This document shows, piece after piece, positions 28,103 through 36,905 of a stretch of 64,000 nucleotides of DNA (its first letter is position 1; each line of letters begins with the position of its first letter). Made by a program: the position numbers and the translations under genes. The DNA comes from Ancylomarina euxina (lineage in GTDB: Bacteria > Bacteroidota > Bacteroidia > Bacteroidales > Marinifilaceae), in the NCBI RefSeq assembly GCF_003863355.1, contig NZ_QQWG01000009.1, positions 1 to 64,000 of the forward strand. Direction: 5' to 3'. Below the pieces are notes generated by a model, which saw only the letters and a program-made list of their open reading frames with translations, was not told the origin of the DNA and ran no database searches.

Positions 28103-29455
28103 ATGAATATCACATCATATATACAGCAATTCTTCATCGATTTCATTCAGATTTTAAATGAAATGTCACCTTACCTAATGCTGGGTTTCTTCTTTGCAGG
28201 TCTTTTAAAAGTTGCCATTCCACAAAAATTCATAGACAAGTACATGGGGCAAAAGAATGGCAGATCGGTACTAAATGCTTCACTACTGGGTATTCCTATG
28301 CCTTTATGCTCCTGTGGTGTTATACCTACTGGTATCTCCTTTTATAAAAGTGGAGCAAGTAAAGGCTCATCAGTCTCTTTTCTAATCTCAACCCCACAAA
28401 CAGGAGTCGATTCTATACTGGTGACATACTCCCTTCTTGGGCTTCCATTTGCCATTATACGACCTATCATCGCTTTAGTTACAGGTTACGTGGGTGGCAT
28501 GTTAGCTAATCGATACGACAAAAGGGAGTATGGACTTGAAAAAAACATTCCAACTAAGACTGCTAGCTGTGATACAAATTGCAATACCAAAACTGAATCC
28601 GATTGTGGTTGTGGAGACTCTTGTGACATACAAACTGACAAAAAGCGTTCGAAAATCTACACCATGTTTAAATATGCCTTTGTCGATTTTCTACAGGATA
28701 TTTCAAAATGGTTGATTATAGGTTTGATTTTGGCTGCCCTCATTTCGGTTTTGATTCCTGATGATTTCTTTTCAAACTACGTAGGGAATGACTTTATTGG
28801 CATGTTGGTTATTCTACTTGCCTCAGTCCCTTTATATATCTGTGCCACCTCTTCGGTTCCTGTGGCTGCAGTCCTTTTAATGAAAGGCGTATCACCAGGT
28901 GCAGCCTTAGTTTTCCTTATGGCTGGTCCTGCTACCAATGCAGCAACCATTACAGTATTGAACAAGGTGCTGGGACGCAAAACTACTTTTGCCTATCTGA
29001 TATCCATCATCATGGGTGCTCTTGTTTTTGGCTTATTAATCGACCATGCCTTACCCAGTGAATGGTTCACTCTGCAAGGTCTTCATTCACACATGGGTGC
29101 TCATGAAGGTCACTTTTCCTTACCACTCTGGTTACAATGGGGTAGTAGTATCTCATTAACACTTTTGATTCTGAATGGATATCTCCAAAAGGCAATTCTT
29201 AAACGCAAGACCATACCTAGTTCAGTTATAGAAAACGAAACGGAAGATTATCTAATTTCTGTGCTAGGAATGAGTTGTAACCATTGTAAAAACTCAGTGG
29301 AAAAACATATTGGAGCTCTAAAGAATATCGACTTAGCAGAAGTTAACCTCGAACAAAAACGACTTCATATTTCTGGTAAAAAAATCAAACTAGAAACAAT
29401 TCAAAGAGAACTTGAAAGCTTGGGTTTTGAATTTGGAGGCGAAATTAATAATTGA
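28103..29455 (+). CDS. SO_0444-type permease fused to an HMA metal-binding domain
   Basis: A 450-residue membrane protein of the ArsP/DUF318-type permease family. Two helix bundles flank a cytosolic linker, and each carries the signature seen in LGIPMPLCSCGVIPTGISF and PLYICATSSVPVAA. The linker has a cluster of Cys (about 155-175, TNCNT, CGCGDSCD). The C-terminus (about 383-450) is an HMA domain with C392-x2-C395 (GMSCNHC). The parts fit export of copper, zinc or arsenic-like thiophilic ions. It is monocistronic, with no adjacent metal regulator, and is followed by a terminator. The metal is not predictable. Confidence 0.85.
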   Translation: MNITSYIQQFFIDFIQILNEMSPYLMLGFFFAGLLKVAIPQKFIDKYMGQKNGRSVLNASLLGIPMPLCSCGVIPTGISFYKSGASKGSSVSFLISTPQTGVDSILVTYSLLGLPFAIIRPIIALVTGYVGGMLANRYDKREYGLEKNIPTKTASCDTNCNTKTESDCGCGDSCDIQTDKKRSKIYTMFKYAFVDFLQDISKWLIIGLILAALISVLIPDDFFSNYVGNDFIGMLVILLASVPLYICATSSVPVAAVLLMKGVSPGAALVFLMAGPATNAATITVLNKVLGRKTTFAYLISIIMGALVFGLLIDHALPSEWFTLQGLHSHMGAHEGHFSLPLWLQWGSSISLTLLILNGYLQKAILKRKTIPSSVIENETEDYLISVLGMSCNHCKNSVEKHIGALKNIDLAEVNLEQKRLHISGKKIKLETIQRELESLGFEFGGEINN

Positions 29456-29479
29456 ACCATCCTAGCTTTAGATACTAAA

Positions 29480-29509
29480 AAAGGCAGCCTAAATAGCTGC
29501 CTTTTCGTT
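29480..29509. terminator. Bidirectional terminator
   Basis: AAGGCAGC (29481-29488) pairs with GCTGCCTT (29496-29503), with T runs on both strands. It serves the metal permease on the plus strand and the RND operon on the minus strand. Confidence 0.85.
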
Positions 29510-29537
29510 TCTAACCTAGAAATAAAGAAGTTAAATT

Positions 29538-30956
29538 CTACTTCTTCCATCCCCCACCTAATGCTTTATAAAGCTCAACAGTTGAATTCAATTGTTTGAA
29601 CTTAGAATTAATCAGATTGATCTCTGAAGAAAGAGCATTGCTTCTTGCTGTTAATACTTCCAAATAGGTTGTATTGCCATAAGCATTATTCAACAATTCT
29701 TCGGAGTAACTAACTGCATCACTTAAAGCTTTCACCTCTTGTTTTCTAATTTCGTAACGTTCTTGTTCAGTCTTATAACTGTAGAGCGCATCTGACACTT
29801 CTTTGCTTGCCGTTAACAACACTTTCTTAAAATTGTGTTTAGCTTCAGACTGTCTTGCCTTTGCTATTTCATACTGAGTTCTAATGCTTCGTTTATTAAA
29901 AAGAGGTTGAGTCAGATTTCCAATCACATTATTAAAAATCGAACTTGCACTAAACCAATCCTCAAATTTGATACTTTCTAATCCTAAACTAGCATTAACA
30001 CTAAAGCTTGGGTAAAAATTACTCTTTGCTACATTAGTTAATTCAAATGCATTCTTAAGGCCAAACTCTGCTGCCATTACATCTGGACGATTACTAAATA
30101 ATTGAACTGGAAAACCAGTATTCAACTCAAAATCTATTTGTTGATCTTTTAACTTTCCTCTCTCAACTGTCCCCACTGTTCTTCCCAACAAGAGTGAAAT
30201 CGTATTCTCAAGCAATGAAACATTTTGCTCTAAATCGAGAAGTAAAATCTGAGTGCTATACAATTGTGCTTCTGTCTGCTTAACTGCTGCCTCAGTTACC
30301 CGCCCAGCTTCTTTAAGACTTTTCATTGTCTCTAAGCTTTCTTTGCGATTACTTATAGTTCTACGAGCAACTTCCGCTTGAGCATCTAATGCCAATAACT
30401 GGTAGTAAGCTGAAGCCATATTGGCCACCAAGGCACTTTCCACTGCTCTTGTTGAGGCTTCAGATTGTAAATAAGCCGACTGACTGGCTCTCCTATTACT
30501 TCTTATCTTCCCCCAAATATCCGCTTCCCAAGAAATGTTTCCATTTAGTTGAAAATTCTCATAATTTGGACCATTCCCACCAGCGGCACTTCCAGAAAGA
30601 CTATTATCAGATCCTCTGTATTTACCTCCATTTGCACTTAAGCCTGCACTAGGAAGGTATCCCATTTTACCTTGCTTAAAATAAGCTTCGGCGGCATTTA
30701 CTCGATCTACTGCCATTAGCAGATCGAGATTTGAATTTAAAGCTTCACTTATTAATTTATTTAAATGTAAATCGGCAAACAACTTATCCCAAGGCATACT
30801 CGCTAAAGTAGCTGAATCTGTCGTTGATATATTCCTATATTGGTCCTGAACTTGGATTTCAGGTTGCTGATATTTTCTGGCAACAAAACAAGATTGTAAA
30901 CTCGTTGAGGCTAAAGCCAAAAATACCATTCCAAGTATTATTCTTTTTGTGTTCAT
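29538..30956 (-). CDS. RND efflux outer-membrane channel (TolC/OprM-type lipoprotein)
   Basis: A 472-residue outer-membrane factor lipoprotein with lipobox near STSLQSC (C23). The two OEP repeats are visible as long helices with coiled-coil heptads (LISEALNSNLDLLMAVDRVNAAEA and the C-terminal counterpart) and the conserved SWEADIWGKIR and LFSNRPDV segments. It completes a tripartite pump with the permease 11 bases upstream and the adaptor, as the last gene of the operon. Confidence 0.9.
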   Translation of the reverse strand: MNTKRIILGMVFLALASTSLQSCFVARKYQQPEIQVQDQYRNISTTDSATLASMPWDKLFADLHLNKLISEALNSNLDLLMAVDRVNAAEAYFKQGKMGYLPSAGLSANGGKYRGSDNSLSGSAAGGNGPNYENFQLNGNISWEADIWGKIRSNRRASQSAYLQSEASTRAVESALVANMASAYYQLLALDAQAEVARRTISNRKESLETMKSLKEAGRVTEAAVKQTEAQLYSTQILLLDLEQNVSLLENTISLLLGRTVGTVERGKLKDQQIDFELNTGFPVQLFSNRPDVMAAEFGLKNAFELTNVAKSNFYPSFSVNASLGLESIKFEDWFSASSIFNNVIGNLTQPLFNKRSIRTQYEIAKARQSEAKHNFKKVLLTASKEVSDALYSYKTEQERYEIRKQEVKALSDAVSYSEELLNNAYGNTTYLEVLTARSNALSSEINLINSKFKQLNSTVELYKALGGGWKK

Positions 30957-30967
30957 TGTCTTTCTAA

Positions 30968-33900
30968 TTATTGAATGCTTTCCAATTCTTTTCCTTCAAC
31001 CTCTTCTGTTTCTGTCTGTGGAGCCCCCGATATTCTTTCCTGAATATGCTGGAAGACAACAAAAAAGACTGGAATTACAAAAACGCCAAACAGAGTACCT
31101 ATAAGCATACCTCCCACAGCACCAGTACCGATTGAACGGTTCCCCACTGCACCAGCTCCTGTTGACAACATCAATGGCATTAATCCGAGAATAAAAGCAA
31201 ATGAAGTCATCAAAATCGGACGCAATCGGGCCTTAGCACCCTCAACGGCAGCTTGTGCAATACTCATGCCTTCTCGTCGGCGCTGAAGGGCAAACTCTAC
31301 AATCAGAATCGCATTTTTTGCCAGCAAACCAATCAACATGATCAGGGCAACCTGAAAGTAAATGTTATTATCTAAGCCAACCATATTGATGAAAAATATA
31401 CTTCCAAAAATACCGATAGGCAACGACAAGATGATAGAGAAAGGTAGAATGTAAGATTCGTACTGAGCCGATAAAAGGAAATACACAAAAATCAAACTCA
31501 GGATAAAAACAATAATCGCTTTATTACCCGCTTTCTGCTCTTCACGAGTCATTCCTGAAAATTCATAGCTATAGCTAGCAGGTAATACTTCGGCAGCCAC
31601 TTCCTGAATAGCCTGAATAGCATCTCCGGTACTGTAACCTGGATTCACATTACCATTTACAGTTGACGAATTGAACAGGTTGAAGCGGCTAACCACATCG
31701 GGACCATTTACCTTGGTCATATTCACAAACTGACTCACGGAAACCAATTCACCTTTGCCATTCTTAATAAAAATAGTATTAAGCGATTCGGCAGTAGCCC
31801 TATCCTCAGGATCAGCCTGAATCATAACCCGATATTGTTTTCCGAATCGGTTAAAATCAGCTGCATACCAGCTGCCATAATAACCTTGCAAAGTCGCAAA
31901 CAGACCGTTAACCGATATTCCTGCTTCTTTCACCTTCTCAACATTAACGTCCATTTCGTATTGTGGAAATCCCGTGTTGAATGAGGTCACGGCATACTTG
32001 ATTTCGGGACGCTGATTTAATGCCATCAAAAACTTATGGGTATTAGCCATCAAACCGTCGAAACTCCCGTTGGTTTTGTCCTGCAGTTGCATTTCGAAAC
32101 CGTCTGAATTACCAAACCCCCTCACCGTAGGCGGTGTAAAGAATAAAATTCGAGCCTCAGCAATACCTGCTGTTTTGCCAAACAATTGGCCCACCACAGC
32201 CTTAACCTTCTGATAATCTTCCTTACGCTGATTCCAGGGTTTTAACTTGATTACCGCAAAAGCCTTTGAGCCCCCCCGGGTGCCACTCAACAAACTAAAG
32301 CCATTCACAAACATACGGGTATCAACAACATCCATTTCCTTAATAATGGCATCAACTTTATCTGTCACTTCAACCGTACGATCCAGCGTACTTCCGGGAG
32401 GTAAGCTTATGTCACAGAAAATCATTCCCTGATCCTCATTGGGAATAAATCCAGTTTGCGTGGTTTTAAACATCCAGCCAGCCAAAACAACAAATACGAC
32501 AAGTATTAAACCTGACAACCATTTTTTATTGATTAGGAAACGAACCGAATTGGTATATCTGTCGGTCACCGCATCAAAACCCGTATTGAATGAGGTATAA
32601 AAACGACTCTTCAATCCCTTTTTGTGAGCATTGCTAGGATTATGAGGTTTCAGTAAAAGAGCACAAAGTGCCGGGCTCAAAGTCAAGGCATTAATAGCCG
32701 AAATAACAATAGCCACGGCCAGTGTAAGGGCAAACTGCTGATAGAAAGCTCCAGTAGGGCCTTCGAGGAAGGACACCGGTACAAACACTGCCGCCATAAC
32801 CAGCGTAATGGAGATAATGGCCCCCGTAATTTCACTCATGGCAGAAAGGGTTGCTTTCTTCCCACTCGTGGCACCCGCATCGAGCTTGGCATGCACGGCC
32901 TCGACCACCACAATGGCATCATCGACTACAATACCAATAGCCAAAACCAAAGCAAACAGGGTTAGCATATTAATGGAGAACCCGAATAATTGCAAGCAAA
33001 AGAAAGTCCCAATTATAGAAACGGGTACAGCAATCGCAGGAATTAGAGTCGATCGGAAATCCTGAAGAAATAAGAAAACCACCAAGAACACAAGAAGGAA
33101 TGCCTCAATTAGTGTCATAACAACATGATCGATGGAAGCATCTAAAAACTCATTGGTATTAAAAGGAATAACATACTTAATACCTGGAGGGAAATCATTC
33201 GATGATTCTTCAAGCACTTTCTCAATCTCTTTTACAATTTCTTGTGCATTCGATCCTGCCGTTTGATAAACCGCCATAGCCACCGAAGGGAAACCAGCCG
33301 TTTTATTTTGAATGGAATAATTAAAAGCACCCAATTCTACTTTTGCCACATCCTTCAATCTCAAGAAGTTGTTATTGCCTTCCGATCGCAGAATGATATC
33401 CTCATATTCTGATACTTCTGAAAACTTCCCCTTGTAACGTATCACATATTCGAAAGACTGGGAAGAGTTTTCACCAAACTTACCGGGAGCAGCCTCAATA
33501 TTCTGCTCATTTAACGCATTCACAATATCCTGTGGAGACAAACCGTAAACAGCCATTTTCTCAGGCTTCAACCAAATTCTCATGGAATAATCTCGAGAAC
33601 CAAACACATTAGCATCACCCACACCATTGATACGTTTGATCAAGGGAATCATATTGATACGGGCATAATTCTCAACAAAAGTCGCGTCGAAATCCTTATT
33701 TTCCGAATACAATGAGAAGAACATCAACACCCCATTCTGAACCTTTTGAGTCGTTAACCCTGCTTTAATCACCTGCGAAGGCAATTTGCTGTTAACTGTA
33801 GCCACACGATTCTGCACCTTTACCGCAGCGATATCAGCATCGGTACCCAATTCGAAATAAACATTGATGGTAGCAGATCCATCGTTACTGGAGCTGGACG

Positions 33901-34135
33901 ACATATAAGTCATGCCCTCCACACCATTCACAGCCTCTTCGATAGGGACAACCACCGATTTCAAAACGGTTTCGGCGTTGGCTCCCGGATAAGAGGTTGA
34001 AATTTTCACCGTTGGTGGTGCAATCTCAGGAAATTGCTGAACCGGAAGAGAGGTTAAACCCAATACGCCCAGAATAACAATTAATATGGAGATAACAGTC
34101 GATAATACCGGCCGTTCTATAAATTTTTGAAACAT
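30968..34135 (-). CDS. RND multidrug efflux permease (HAE1 family, AcrB-like)
   Basis: A 1055-residue inner-membrane proton-driven drug transporter with 12 predicted helices and two large periplasmic loops. The N-terminus FIERPVLSTVISILIVILGVLGL is typical; the proton-relay Asp pair is in IGIVVDDAIVVVEAVHAKL and the second-half counterpart in LAKNAILIVEFA. The gene appears richer in G+C than its flanks (by eye) and contains a G7 run (32271-32277). Upstream by 43 bases is the adaptor gene. The substrate range cannot be told. Confidence 0.95.
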   Translation of the reverse strand: MFQKFIERPVLSTVISILIVILGVLGLTSLPVQQFPEIAPPTVKISTSYPGANAETVLKSVVVPIEEAVNGVEGMTYMSSSSSNDGSATINVYFELGTDADIAAVKVQNRVATVNSKLPSQVIKAGLTTQKVQNGVLMFFSLYSENKDFDATFVENYARINMIPLIKRINGVGDANVFGSRDYSMRIWLKPEKMAVYGLSPQDIVNALNEQNIEAAPGKFGENSSQSFEYVIRYKGKFSEVSEYEDIILRSEGNNNFLRLKDVAKVELGAFNYSIQNKTAGFPSVAMAVYQTAGSNAQEIVKEIEKVLEESSNDFPPGIKYVIPFNTNEFLDASIDHVVMTLIEAFLLVFLVVFLFLQDFRSTLIPAIAVPVSIIGTFFCLQLFGFSINMLTLFALVLAIGIVVDDAIVVVEAVHAKLDAGATSGKKATLSAMSEITGAIISITLVMAAVFVPVSFLEGPTGAFYQQFALTLAVAIVISAINALTLSPALCALLLKPHNPSNAHKKGLKSRFYTSFNTGFDAVTDRYTNSVRFLINKKWLSGLILVVFVVLAGWMFKTTQTGFIPNEDQGMIFCDISLPPGSTLDRTVEVTDKVDAIIKEMDVVDTRMFVNGFSLLSGTRGGSKAFAVIKLKPWNQRKEDYQKVKAVVGQLFGKTAGIAEARILFFTPPTVRGFGNSDGFEMQLQDKTNGSFDGLMANTHKFLMALNQRPEIKYAVTSFNTGFPQYEMDVNVEKVKEAGISVNGLFATLQGYYGSWYAADFNRFGKQYRVMIQADPEDRATAESLNTIFIKNGKGELVSVSQFVNMTKVNGPDVVSRFNLFNSSTVNGNVNPGYSTGDAIQAIQEVAAEVLPASYSYEFSGMTREEQKAGNKAIIVFILSLIFVYFLLSAQYESYILPFSIILSLPIGIFGSIFFINMVGLDNNIYFQVALIMLIGLLAKNAILIVEFALQRRREGMSIAQAAVEGAKARLRPILMTSFAFILGLMPLMLSTGAGAVGNRSIGTGAVGGMLIGTLFGVFVIPVFFVVFQHIQERISGAPQTETEEVEGKELESIQ

Positions 34136-34178
34136 TATATACCTTTTTAGATAATTATTACCATTTGATAATTCAGGA

Positions 34179-35345
34179 TTATTTGTCAGATAAAACTTCC
34201 TTGTTTAAACCTTTCTGAACGGCTAAGTCAACAGAATTTGGCATGATTTGCATGCCTTCTCGAAGTTTGATTAAGCCATCATGTACGATAACTTCACCAG
34301 CCTTAATACCACTTTGCACAATGATATTATTTCCCACAGTCTCAGAGACAATCACTTCTTTTGAATTAACCTTATCTCCCTCACCTACGACATAAACAAA
34401 ACGCTTACCTTGTAATTCAAAAGTCGATTTCTCAGGTAGAAGAATGGCACTTTTTATTTGAGTTGGGAACTTAATTCTGCCACTATTACCATTGCGCAAC
34501 AATCTGTTACTGTTTGGAAATTTTGCACGGTAATTCACACTACCAGTTCTGGGATTCACCATACCATTGATAGTTTCAATTTTCCCCTTATGATTATACA
34601 AACTACCATCAGCCAAAGACAATTCAACTTCAGGCATTTGGCCGATTTTCTCTGCCATGCTATTACCTCCTAAACTTCGAATGAACTCCAAAAGTTGTTT
34701 CTCATTCATGCTAAAATAGGCATACACATTATTAATATTTGAAACTGTTGTTAAAGCCATAGCTTCATTGCGACCAACCAAACTGCCGACTTTATATGGG
34801 ATACTGCCAACAATACCATCCACAGGACTGGTGATAATGGTATAATCCAGGTTTTCCTTTGCATTTAAATAGTTAGCCTCAACTGCATTTAATTGAGCTT
34901 TAGCCGCATTCAGCTTACTGGTTGCTGTTTTCAGCTCGATACCACTGATGATATTCATCTCAACCAAAGGCCTTATTTTTTCAAGTTCAACTTGTGACAC
35001 TTCAACCTGAGATTTTGCAACCTCTATATTGGCTTTGGCAGCATTAAGCTGTTGGTTTAAAGTCTCAGCACTAAGTTTAAACATGAGCTGTCCTTTTCTA
35101 ACGGTAGCCCCTTCGTCTATGTATATCTTTTCGATAAAACCATCCACCTTTGAACGGATTTCCACATTTTGTTCTCCTTCTATATTGGCAGCATATTCCT
35201 TATAAATTGTCACATCAGCTTTTTCGACAGTTTGAACCAGAAAAGGAGCTGCCTTATGAGCCATTTGTGGTTTTCCTGATTGGTCACAGGAAGACAAAGC
35301 CAATAGGGCTATGCCAGTAATTGCTAGAAATTTACTTTTAATCAT
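34179..35345 (-). CDS. RND efflux periplasmic adaptor (membrane fusion protein)
   Basis: A 388-residue lipoprotein (LALSSC, C20) of the HlyD/AcrA type. In order: a barrel/lipoyl part with VDGFIEKIYIDEGATVRKGQLMF, a long helical hairpin (about 95-160) that docks on the channel, the second lipoyl half (SPVDGIVGSIPYKVGSLVG) and a beta-barrel/membrane-proximal part. First gene of the pump operon, with its own upstream palindromic site. Confidence 0.92.
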   Translation of the reverse strand: MIKSKFLAITGIALLALSSCDQSGKPQMAHKAAPFLVQTVEKADVTIYKEYAANIEGEQNVEIRSKVDGFIEKIYIDEGATVRKGQLMFKLSAETLNQQLNAAKANIEVAKSQVEVSQVELEKIRPLVEMNIISGIELKTATSKLNAAKAQLNAVEANYLNAKENLDYTIITSPVDGIVGSIPYKVGSLVGRNEAMALTTVSNINNVYAYFSMNEKQLLEFIRSLGGNSMAEKIGQMPEVELSLADGSLYNHKGKIETINGMVNPRTGSVNYRAKFPNSNRLLRNGNSGRIKFPTQIKSAILLPEKSTFELQGKRFVYVVGEGDKVNSKEVIVSETVGNNIIVQSGIKAGEVIVHDGLIKLREGMQIMPNSVDLAVQKGLNKEVLSDK

Positions 35346-35390
35346 GATTGTGTTTAAATTATATAGGATTTAATAATGCACAGTTCGTTT

Positions 35391-35410
35391 AGTTCGCCAC
35401 ACACCGAACT
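35391..35410. promoter_or_regulatory. Candidate operator for the RND operon
   Basis: AGTTCG (35391-35396) and CGAACT (35405-35410) form an inverted repeat of the form GTTCG-N8-CGAAC, 46-65 bases upstream of the adaptor start. An extra half site AGTTCG is at 35382-35387. The same architecture occurs before the regulator gene, so the GbsR/MarR protein probably binds both. Confidence 0.6.
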
Positions 35411-35419
35411 ACATGAGCA

Positions 35420-35446
35420 CAAAAAATAATACAGAATGTCTGTATT
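35420..35446 (-). terminator. Terminator of the regulator gene
   Basis: On the minus strand AATACAGA (35446-35439) pairs with TCTGTATT (35435-35428), followed by a run of T. It separates the regulator from the pump genes, which then start from their own promoter. Confidence 0.7.
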
Positions 35447-35472
35447 TATTTAATTAGTATGTTAATGGATGA

Positions 35473-35976
35473 TTAGCGATGCGAATTCATGTCACAATTT
35501 GCTCTTACATTTTCTTTAAGCGTCTCTAAAAGAGATAATGAATTTGAAAGAAAGTCGAGATAAGGGTATGATTTATTAATAGTTGGATCACCATTGGCTT
35601 CATGAATTTCTTCCCTAAAATCAGCGATTTCCTTGACTATTTGATATTCCATTCTATACTGAACAATCTCATCGTCAACACGGGCCAGTAAGGATTCAGG
35701 AGATAGAATAAAGTACTTTTTACGATCACCAGGTTTGGTATAAAATGTAAGCATTCCCCTATTCGAAAGCAATTGAATGTTTGTAGAAATGGTACTCTTA
35801 CTAGCAGACAGAAAAGTAACCAATTCGTCAAAAGTCGTTCCCTCACCTCTATCAACAACCAAACTGGCAAAAATTCGAGCTGCTATTGGAGGCAGATTAT
35901 CCTGACGCTCCATAAAGAGACCAAATTTCTCTACCAATTCCTTTTTACGCATTTCTAAGCTCTTCTCTGAATTCAT
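35473..35976 (-). CDS. GbsR/MarR-type transcriptional regulator
   Basis: A 167-residue winged helix-turn-helix protein of the GbsR subgroup of MarR. The HTH reads TTFDELVTFLSASKSTISTNIQLLSNRGMLTFYTKPGDRKKYF (about residues 38-80), where the Ser/Thr-rich recognition helix and basic wing are typical, followed by C-terminal dimerisation helices. It lies upstream of the RND pump on the same strand, the usual place for a drug-responsive repressor. A palindrome lying over its own promoter supports autorepression. Confidence 0.88.
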   Translation of the reverse strand: MNSEKSLEMRKKELVEKFGLFMERQDNLPPIAARIFASLVVDRGEGTTFDELVTFLSASKSTISTNIQLLSNRGMLTFYTKPGDRKKYFILSPESLLARVDDEIVQYRMEYQIVKEIADFREEIHEANGDPTINKSYPYLDFLSNSLSLLETLKENVRANCDMNSHR

Positions 35977-35996
35977 CGTTTTAATATTTAATGATG

Positions 35997-36027
35997 CAAA
36001 TATACCATCAGTTCGGTTACTTCCGAA
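35997..36027 (-). promoter_or_regulatory. Candidate promoter of the regulator gene
   Basis: On the minus strand TATATTTG (36004-35997) is a full -7 match, with TTCG (36027-36024; one mismatch to TTTG) 19 bases upstream. The -33 element lies inside the palindrome at 36011-36028. Confidence 0.5.
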
Positions 36028-36028
36028 C
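36011..36028. promoter_or_regulatory. Candidate autoregulatory operator
   Basis: GTTCGG-TTACTT-CCGAAC, a perfect 6+6 inverted repeat of the GTTCG-N8-CGAAC type, overlapping the -33 region and spacer of the regulator promoter. Confidence 0.65.
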
Positions 36029-36081
36029 CAACAAGTGTTAAAAAATAAAAAAACACAAATAAAGTCCTAAAACCAGCGAAA

Positions 36082-36119
36082 AAAAAAATCCAGATCAATG
36101 ACTCACACTGATCTGGATT
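36082..36119 (-). terminator. Terminator of the VF530-family gene
   Basis: On the minus strand AATCCAGATCA (36119-36109) pairs perfectly with TGATCTGGATT (36097-36087), followed by a run of T. Confidence 0.85.
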
Positions 36120-36169
36120 ATATATGTATATGCACGGATTAAAGCAAAACATCTACATTAAAAATAGCT

Positions 36170-36406
36170 TTATTTATAGGTTTCCAAATATAATTGCTCA
36201 ACCTGTTCTCTAGCCCATGGTGTTTTTCTAAGAAAAGTCAAGCTCGACTTGATAGATGGATTAGACTGAAAACAACGTATTTGTATTCTATCGCCCAATT
36301 CTTTCCAACCATAAATAGCATGTAAATATTCCAACATATCAACCAACTTCACCCCATGCAAAGGGTTGGATGCTTGCACTTGTGTGACTTTCTTGCTCTC
36401 CTCCAT
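36170..36406 (-). CDS. VF530-family small DNA-binding protein (DUF2132)
   Basis: A 78-residue protein matching VF530/DUF2132 almost throughout: NPLHGVKLVDMLEYL, YGWKELG, CFQSNPSIKSSLTFLRKTPWAR. The family is a small helical fold reported to bind DNA; its biological role is unclear. It is monocistronic, with a possible -7 box TACATTTG (36460-36453, minus) and a perfect 11-base palindrome GGAACGGTTCC (36441-36451) between that box and the start. Confidence 0.9.
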   Translation of the reverse strand: MEESKKVTQVQASNPLHGVKLVDMLEYLHAIYGWKELGDRIQIRCFQSNPSIKSSLTFLRKTPWAREQVEQLYLETYK

Positions 36407-36905
36407 CTAAACCGAATCTAATTATACAATACCCGCTTAAGGAACGGTTCCGCAAATGTAATGAAAGGGATTAGAAATAATCTTCATTTAGAAATCTATA
36501 TTATCGAAAAAAAACTTCAGGAAAAAAGAAGATTAAACCATTCTATTTAATTTTTCACATTATTACTGAAATAAAACGCTATTGATGGGACAAAAATTTA
36601 ACATCAATACATTTAGAAATACAACTCTCAATAAACGACTTTATCATCTTTTTATCCAATAATATATCCCAAGAACCAATCATACTTAAAAACACTATTA
36701 GTCTTGCAGTTACACAACCACAACCATCAATATACTCAACCGATGTTTAGACTGAAATTCCTTTTTATTCCATTAAAAAATAGTAAGGTCACTTATTTTT
36801 TATTTATATTTAGACTGCTTAATTCAAAATCATGCATCAATTAACCACGCTTATCTAAATTAAAACAGATATTCAATTGAGCATAATTTATTCAAAACCC
36901 TAACT
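36407..36905. other. Divergent intergenic region before the acyl-CoA carboxylase operon
   Basis: Strongly AT-rich. The left part holds the VF530 promoter signals; no complete promoter pair was found for the carboxylase operon, and no ORF or stable RNA was recognised. Confidence 0.5.
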
